A stretch of DNA of 36,258 nt from a bacterium. GTDB lineage: Bacteria > Bacillota > Clostridia > Lachnospirales > Lachnospiraceae. The notes beneath the pieces are model-generated. The model was given only the letters and a program-made list of their open reading frames with translations, was not told the origin of the DNA and made no database searches. Made by a program: the position numbers and the translations under genes. Each line of letters starts with the position of its first letter. Positions within the stretch are counted from its first letter, which is position 1. Positions 31,898-36,258 of this stretch are shown here, in pieces. The DNA lies in contig JAQYCU010000038.1 of NCBI GenBank assembly GCA_028724545.1, positions 1 to 36,258 on the forward strand. The letters are read 5' to 3'.

Positions 31898-33805
31898 ATG
31901 AAAAAGTTATTGGTATATATTAAGGAATATAGGAAGGAATGTGTGTTTGGCCCGTTATTTAAACTGCTGGAGGCTCTGTTTGATTTAATTGTGCCACTGG
32001 TAACAGCTGCCATTATTGATTATGGTATTGCAAACAGGGATAAGACTTACATTTTACAATATGGTATGGGACTTGTTTTGCTGGCACTGGTTGGTCTGAC
32101 CTGTTCGATTACGGCACAATTTTTTGCAGCGAAAGCAGCAGTCGGATTTGCTGCAAACCTACGCCACGCATTATTTGAACATATAGAATCCTTGTCTTTT
32201 ACGGAAATGGACCAGATAGGTACATCTACCTTGATTACCAGAATGACAAGTGACATCAATCAGGTGCAGTCTGGTGTGAATATGGCATTGCGTCTGTTCC
32301 TGCGCTCACCATTCATTGTATTTGGTGCAATGATTAGTGCATTTTTCATTGATGTACGCGCAGCTATTGTTTTTGCAGTTGTCATTCCGCTGCTTGCCGT
32401 TGTGGTATTTGGTATTATGGCCATCTGTATGCCACTGTATAAAAAAGTGCAGGGGGCACTTGATAAGGTACTGGGAAGTACAAGGGAAAACTTAACGGGT
32501 GTCCGTGTTATCAGGGCATTCCACAGGGAAAAGGAAGAAGAGCAGGAGTATTGCAAAGAAAATGATGTGCTTGCAAAAGAACAGTTGCTGGTAGGAAAAA
32601 TTTCGGCACTGACGAATCCCTTGACCTACGTTATGATTAATATGGCATTGGTAGCACTTTTGTGGACAGGAGCTGTTCAGATTGATATTGGTGTACTAAA
32701 ACAGGGACAGGTTATTGCATTGATTAACTATCTTTCACAAATTCTGGTGGAATTAATCAAACTGGCAAATACCATAGTATTATCCAACAAGGCATTGGCC
32801 TGTGCCAACAGAATTGCCAATGTTTTGGAAGTAGAATCGTCGCTGGAACAAAAGCAGAAAAACTTCCTTGCGAAAGAACTGCCAGAAGAAACCGGCACAC
32901 AAAATGCTGGCATACAAGACGTCGGTACACAAAACGCTGGTACACAAAATACAACTACACAAAGCACGGCTGCATCAAAGCAGACGGTAAGGGGGCAGGT
33001 TGTTTTTGATAATGTATCTCTTTGCTATCAGGGAGCCCAGGAACCTTCTATAGAAGACGTTAACTTTACGGCAAACGCTGGTGATACCATTGGTATCATA
33101 GGTGGAACCGGTTCGGGAAAGAGCAGCCTTGTTCATCTGATTCCACGATTCTATGATGCCACAAAGGGGCATGTGCTGGTAGATGGAAAAGATGTACGCA
33201 GTGTTTCTTTAGAGGAACTGCGTGGCAAAATCGGAATTGTTATGCAGAAGGCAGTATTGTTTGAGGGGACGATTCGTGAAAATCTTTTGTGGGGCAATGA
33301 AAATGCTACGGAAGAAGATTTGGAAGAAGCGTTGGAATTGTCACAGGCAAAAGAGTTTGTTGACAAGAAGCAAAATGGAATGGATGCCTTGATTGAGCAG
33401 GGAGGAAGAAATCTTTCCGGTGGTCAGCGACAGCGTCTGACGATAGCCAGGGCATTAGTAAGAAAACCGGAAATCCTGATTCTGGACGACAGCACTTCGG
33501 CACTGGATTATGCAACAGATGCCAGACTGCGAAAAGGAATCCAGTCACTTTCCTATCATCCGACGGTATTTATCGTGTCACAAAGAACTTCTTCCATCTG
33601 TCATGCAGATAATATTTTGGTGCTGGAGGATGGACAGGTACTTGCAATGGGAACACATGAAGAATTATTAAAGACGTGTGATGTTTATGCAGAAATCCAT
33701 TATTCCCAGTTCCAGAAAGAAACCAGACAGAATCAGCCGGGAAACGGTCAAATGGCAGAAAGTAAAGAAGAAGTAACGGACAGAAAGGAAGGAGGAGCAC
33801 AATGA
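31898..33805 (+). CDS. Heterodimeric ABC exporter subunit with degenerate ATP site
   Basis: The 635-residue half-transporter has six membrane helices (about residues 1-310), a Thr/Gln/Asn-rich linker (about 330-365) and an ATPase domain. The Walker A GGTGSGKSS and signature LSGGQRQR are normal, but Walker B ends LILDDSTSALD (Asp in place of the catalytic Glu) and the switch region reads VSQRTSS (Gln in place of His). This is the pattern of the non-catalytic subunit in exporters such as TM287/288, BmrCD and LmrCD. It would pair with the next gene, whose ATG overlaps its stop by four bases. Drugs, lipids or peptides are possible cargo. Confidence 0.93.
   Translation: MKKLLVYIKEYRKECVFGPLFKLLEALFDLIVPLVTAAIIDYGIANRDKTYILQYGMGLVLLALVGLTCSITAQFFAAKAAVGFAANLRHALFEHIESLSFTEMDQIGTSTLITRMTSDINQVQSGVNMALRLFLRSPFIVFGAMISAFFIDVRAAIVFAVVIPLLAVVVFGIMAICMPLYKKVQGALDKVLGSTRENLTGVRVIRAFHREKEEEQEYCKENDVLAKEQLLVGKISALTNPLTYVMINMALVALLWTGAVQIDIGVLKQGQVIALINYLSQILVELIKLANTIVLSNKALACANRIANVLEVESSLEQKQKNFLAKELPEETGTQNAGIQDVGTQNAGTQNTTTQSTAASKQTVRGQVVFDNVSLCYQGAQEPSIEDVNFTANAGDTIGIIGGTGSGKSSLVHLIPRFYDATKGHVLVDGKDVRSVSLEELRGKIGIVMQKAVLFEGTIRENLLWGNENATEEDLEEALELSQAKEFVDKKQNGMDALIEQGGRNLSGGQRQRLTIARALVRKPEILILDDSTSALDYATDARLRKGIQSLSYHPTVFIVSQRTSSICHADNILVLEDGQVLAMGTHEELLKTCDVYAEIHYSQFQKETRQNQPGNGQMAESKEEVTDRKEGGAQ
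32894..32968 (+). repeat. Five 15-bp coding repeats in the exporter linker
   Basis: Five in-frame units encode GTQNA, GIQDV, GTQNA, GTQNT and TTQST. They lie between the membrane and ATPase domains of the first exporter subunit, where homologues usually have a short, non-repetitive linker. Copy number could vary by slippage without breaking the frame. Confidence 0.8.
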
Positions 33806-35547
33806 AAAAGTTGACACAGCTTGATACGATTAAAAAAGTTCTTGCATATATTAAGCATTACTGGTGGCTGATTGTGTGCTCTCTTGTATTCGCAGCGATA
33901 ACAGTTGTTTCTACTCTGTATCTTCCTATCCTGAGTGGTAATGCCGTGGATGTGATGATTGACAAAGGATGCGTTCGCTTTGCCGATTTGAAAGAAATTC
34001 TTGCACGTATGGTTATTGTGATTCTGATTACGGGCGTGGCACAATGGATTATGAATATTGCAAACAACCGTATCACATATTTTGTTGTCAGGGATATCCG
34101 AAAAGATGCATTTCATAAGATACAGAAACTTCCGTTAAAATATCTTGACGGTCACGTAACGGGAGATATTGTGAGCAGAATGATTGCTGATGTTGACCAG
34201 TTTGCAGACGGACTGCTGATGGGATTTACACAGGCATTTACCGGGATATTAACTATTCTGGGAACACTGCTTTTTATGCTGCGCATCAATGTATGGATTA
34301 CACTGGTTGTTGTACTGGTAACACCATTGTCTTTCTTCGTGGCTGCGTTTATTGCCAAAAAGACACATACGATGTTCCAAAAACAGTCGCAGACAAGAGG
34401 GGAACAGACCGGACTGATTGATGAAATGATAGGAAACCAGCAGGTAGTGCAGGCGTATGGATATGAAAAAAAGGCAATGAAGCGTTTTGATGAAATCAAT
34501 GGCAGACTGAAAAAATACGCGCTACGGGCAACGTTCTTTTCGTCCATTACGAATCCGGCAACCCGTTTTGTAAACAATTTAGTGTATGCAGGCGTAGGCA
34601 TTACCGGTGCATTTTTTGCCATCAATGGAAGTCTGAGTGTCGGCCAGTTATCTTGCTTTTTGAGTTATGCCAATCAGTATACCAAACCGTTTAATGAGAT
34701 TTCAGGAGTGATTACGGAGCTGCAAAATGCACTGACTTGTGCCGGACGTGTATTTGAACTGATGGAAGAAGAGTCTGAGATACCGGATAAAGCACAGGCA
34801 GAGAAGATAGAGGTAACAAAGGGAAATGTCGAGATGGACCACGTATTCTTTTCCTATACGGAAGACAAACCTTTGATACAGGATTTGAATCTGAAAGTAA
34901 AGCCGGGACAGCGTGTTGCGATTGTTGGGCCAACGGGTTGTGGCAAGACAACAATTATCAATCTGATTATGCGTTTTTATGATGTGACGCAGGGAAGTAT
35001 CAAGATTGACGGAATTGATATCCGTGATTTGACCAGAGAAAATTTGCGAAGCCAGTACGGAATGGTATTGCAGGAAACCTGGCTGAAAGATGGAACGATT
35101 CTGGATAACATTCTGTTTGGAAGAAAAGATGCTACAAGGCAGGAGGCTATTGAAGCGGCAAAATTGTCGCATGCGCATAGTTTTATTAAGCGTCTGCCAA
35201 TGGGATATGATACCGTAATCAAGGAAAATGGCGAAAATCTTTCCCAGGGACAACGGCAGCTGCTTTGTATTACGCGCGTTATCCTGTGTAAGCCGTCCAT
35301 TCTGATATTAGATGAGGCAACCTCTTCGATTGATACAAGAACAGAAATGCAGATACAGAATGCATTCCAGCAATTAATGGAAGGCCGTACCAGTTTTATT
35401 GTGGCACACCGCCTGTCTACGATACAGAATGCAGATGTGATTCTGGTTATGAAAGATGGAAAGATTATGGAGCAGGGCAGCCATGAAGAACTGTTGGCAA
35501 AGAAAGGCTTCTATTCAGAACTTTATATGAGCCAGTTTGCAATATAA
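33802..35547 (+). CDS. Heterodimeric ABC exporter subunit with the catalytic ATP site
   Basis: The 581-residue half-transporter has six membrane helices (about 1-320) and an ATPase domain with Walker A GPTGCGKTT, Walker B LILDEATSSID with the catalytic Glu, and switch His in VAHRLST. Its signature is LSQGQRQ rather than LSGGQ. In the dimer its altered signature would face the degenerate Walker site of the partner, so only one of the two ATP sites is catalytic. AGGAGG precedes the ATG, which overlaps the partner's stop (ATGA). The HAD phosphatase gene follows after 42 bp. Confidence 0.95.
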   Translation: MKKLTQLDTIKKVLAYIKHYWWLIVCSLVFAAITVVSTLYLPILSGNAVDVMIDKGCVRFADLKEILARMVIVILITGVAQWIMNIANNRITYFVVRDIRKDAFHKIQKLPLKYLDGHVTGDIVSRMIADVDQFADGLLMGFTQAFTGILTILGTLLFMLRINVWITLVVVLVTPLSFFVAAFIAKKTHTMFQKQSQTRGEQTGLIDEMIGNQQVVQAYGYEKKAMKRFDEINGRLKKYALRATFFSSITNPATRFVNNLVYAGVGITGAFFAINGSLSVGQLSCFLSYANQYTKPFNEISGVITELQNALTCAGRVFELMEEESEIPDKAQAEKIEVTKGNVEMDHVFFSYTEDKPLIQDLNLKVKPGQRVAIVGPTGCGKTTIINLIMRFYDVTQGSIKIDGIDIRDLTRENLRSQYGMVLQETWLKDGTILDNILFGRKDATRQEAIEAAKLSHAHSFIKRLPMGYDTVIKENGENLSQGQRQLLCITRVILCKPSILILDEATSSIDTRTEMQIQNAFQQLMEGRTSFIVAHRLSTIQNADVILVMKDGKIMEQGSHEELLAKKGFYSELYMSQFAI

Positions 35548-35589
35548 CAAAATAAGAAAATATAGTAAGAAAAGGATAGGAAACGATAA

Positions 35590-36258
35590 ATGAGAAAAGT
35601 ATTAGTGTTAGATTTAGATGGAACATTAACAAACAGCGAAAAGAAAATTACGGAAAAGACGAAAGAGGCCCTGATGCGTATGCAGAAGGAAGGACATATC
35701 GTAGTGCTGGCTTCCGGCAGACCGACACCGGGAGTGATTCCGGTAGCAAAGGAATTGCAATTGGCAAAATATGACGGCTATATTTTATCCTACAATGGAG
35801 CGCAGATTATACAGTGCAGTACCGGAGATACCGTGTACGAACAGACTTTGCCGGAGGATATTGTATCGGAATTATTTCAGATGGCAGATGAATTAGACGT
35901 CGGACTGATGACATATGGAAAAGAAGGTGCGATAGCCAACCTTCATCATGATGAATTTATGGAATTGGAAACAAGAATCAACCATATGGCATTAAATCAT
36001 TATGAAAATCCGATGGAACATATTTCTTTTGCTGTCAATAAATGTCTGGGAACAGCACCGGTTGAGCAGGCACCGGAAATTGAAAAGAAATTTGCCCGTA
36101 AATTTGGCAACCGTATCAGCGTAAGCCGTTCAGAGCCGTTTTTTATTGAACTGGTTCCAATGGGGATTAATAAGGCAGCTTCGCTGGCAAGACTTTGTGA
36201 AGTACTGGGCTGCACCAAAGAAGATATGATTGCCTGTGGAGATGGTTTAAATGATATT
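35590..36258 (+). CDS. Cof-type HAD phosphatase, 3' partial
   Basis: The frame starts at the ATG at 35590, preceded by AAAAGGATAGGA, and remains open for 223 codons to the window edge. It has the HAD nucleophile motif DLDGT (D8, D10), a Cof-type cap domain (about 85-185), a conserved Lys in INKAASL, and the start of the last motif, CGDGLNDI, cut by the window end. Such enzymes dephosphorylate sugar phosphates, FMN or similar compounds in the cytoplasm; the substrate is not predictable here. Confidence 0.93.
   Translation, partial: MRKVLVLDLDGTLTNSEKKITEKTKEALMRMQKEGHIVVLASGRPTPGVIPVAKELQLAKYDGYILSYNGAQIIQCSTGDTVYEQTLPEDIVSELFQMADELDVGLMTYGKEGAIANLHHDEFMELETRINHMALNHYENPMEHISFAVNKCLGTAPVEQAPEIEKKFARKFGNRISVSRSEPFFIELVPMGINKAASLARLCEVLGCTKEDMIACGDGLNDI

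Noticed and set aside
1-36258. CRISPR arrays, insertion sequences, integrases, tRNA or rRNA genes
   Set aside because: I looked for regular repeat-spacer patterns, transposase-like proteins and tRNA arms and saw none; a tRNA scan was not possible here.

Overview
The window looks like chromosomal DNA of a low-to-moderate GC Gram-positive anaerobe of the Clostridia, most like a gut Lachnospiraceae. The basis is A/T-rich codon use, strong GGAGG-type ribosome sites, a lipobox-bearing solute-binding protein, a ClpC-type unfoldase, surface proteins with lysine-rich Fn3 and cadherin-like sandwich tails, a soluble LacI-type/GGDEF protein, and a SOS-box-like site in front of uvrA. I cannot name a species. 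I found no rRNA, tRNA, CRISPR array, insertion sequence or prophage.

Layout. 1-2284: 3' end of a large surface protein joining a GH5 glycosidase end to two transcobalamin-like modules. 2441-4030: cation/proton antiporter. 4031-5158: a metal-binding lipoprotein whose promoter lies inside a 22-bp inverted repeat. 10415-5220 (minus strand): a membrane protein, a MerR-like DNA-binding protein, rfbC, rfbD and an M29 aminopeptidase, tightly spaced. 10676-12778: rhomboid protease, flavodoxin-SCP2 fusion and HIT protein. 12942-14686: permease and ATPase of an ABC importer with no binding protein beside it, closed by a strong bidirectional terminator at 14795-14840. 18345-14878 (minus): uvrA and a YfbR-like 5'-nucleotidase. 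18734-22490: cytoplasmic diguanylate cyclase, SAM methyltransferase and Hsp33. 22504-25802: secreted glucosaminidase, then a cohesin-domain membrane protein split by a frameshift at an A8 run. 25826-30494: clpC, a small beta-rich protein, radA and a small helical protein. 31636-30491 (minus): THUMP-domain rRNA methyltransferase. 31898-35547: heterodimeric ABC exporter. 35590-end: HAD phosphatase, cut by the window edge.

Working together. Most genes are housekeeping: DNA repair (uvrA, radA), proteostasis (hslO, clpC, rhomboid, aminopeptidase), nucleotide clean-up (yfbR, HIT, HAD) and envelope building (dTDP-rhamnose, glucosaminidase). The accessory interest is at the surface (GH5/transcobalamin-like protein, cohesin protein, metal lipoprotein) and in signalling (LacI-fold diguanylate cyclase). 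I do not see a clearly new multi-gene system. The best leads are the GH5/transcobalamin-like fusion, the twin-palindrome promoter of the unusual metal-binding lipoprotein, and the A8 frameshift in the cohesin-domain gene.
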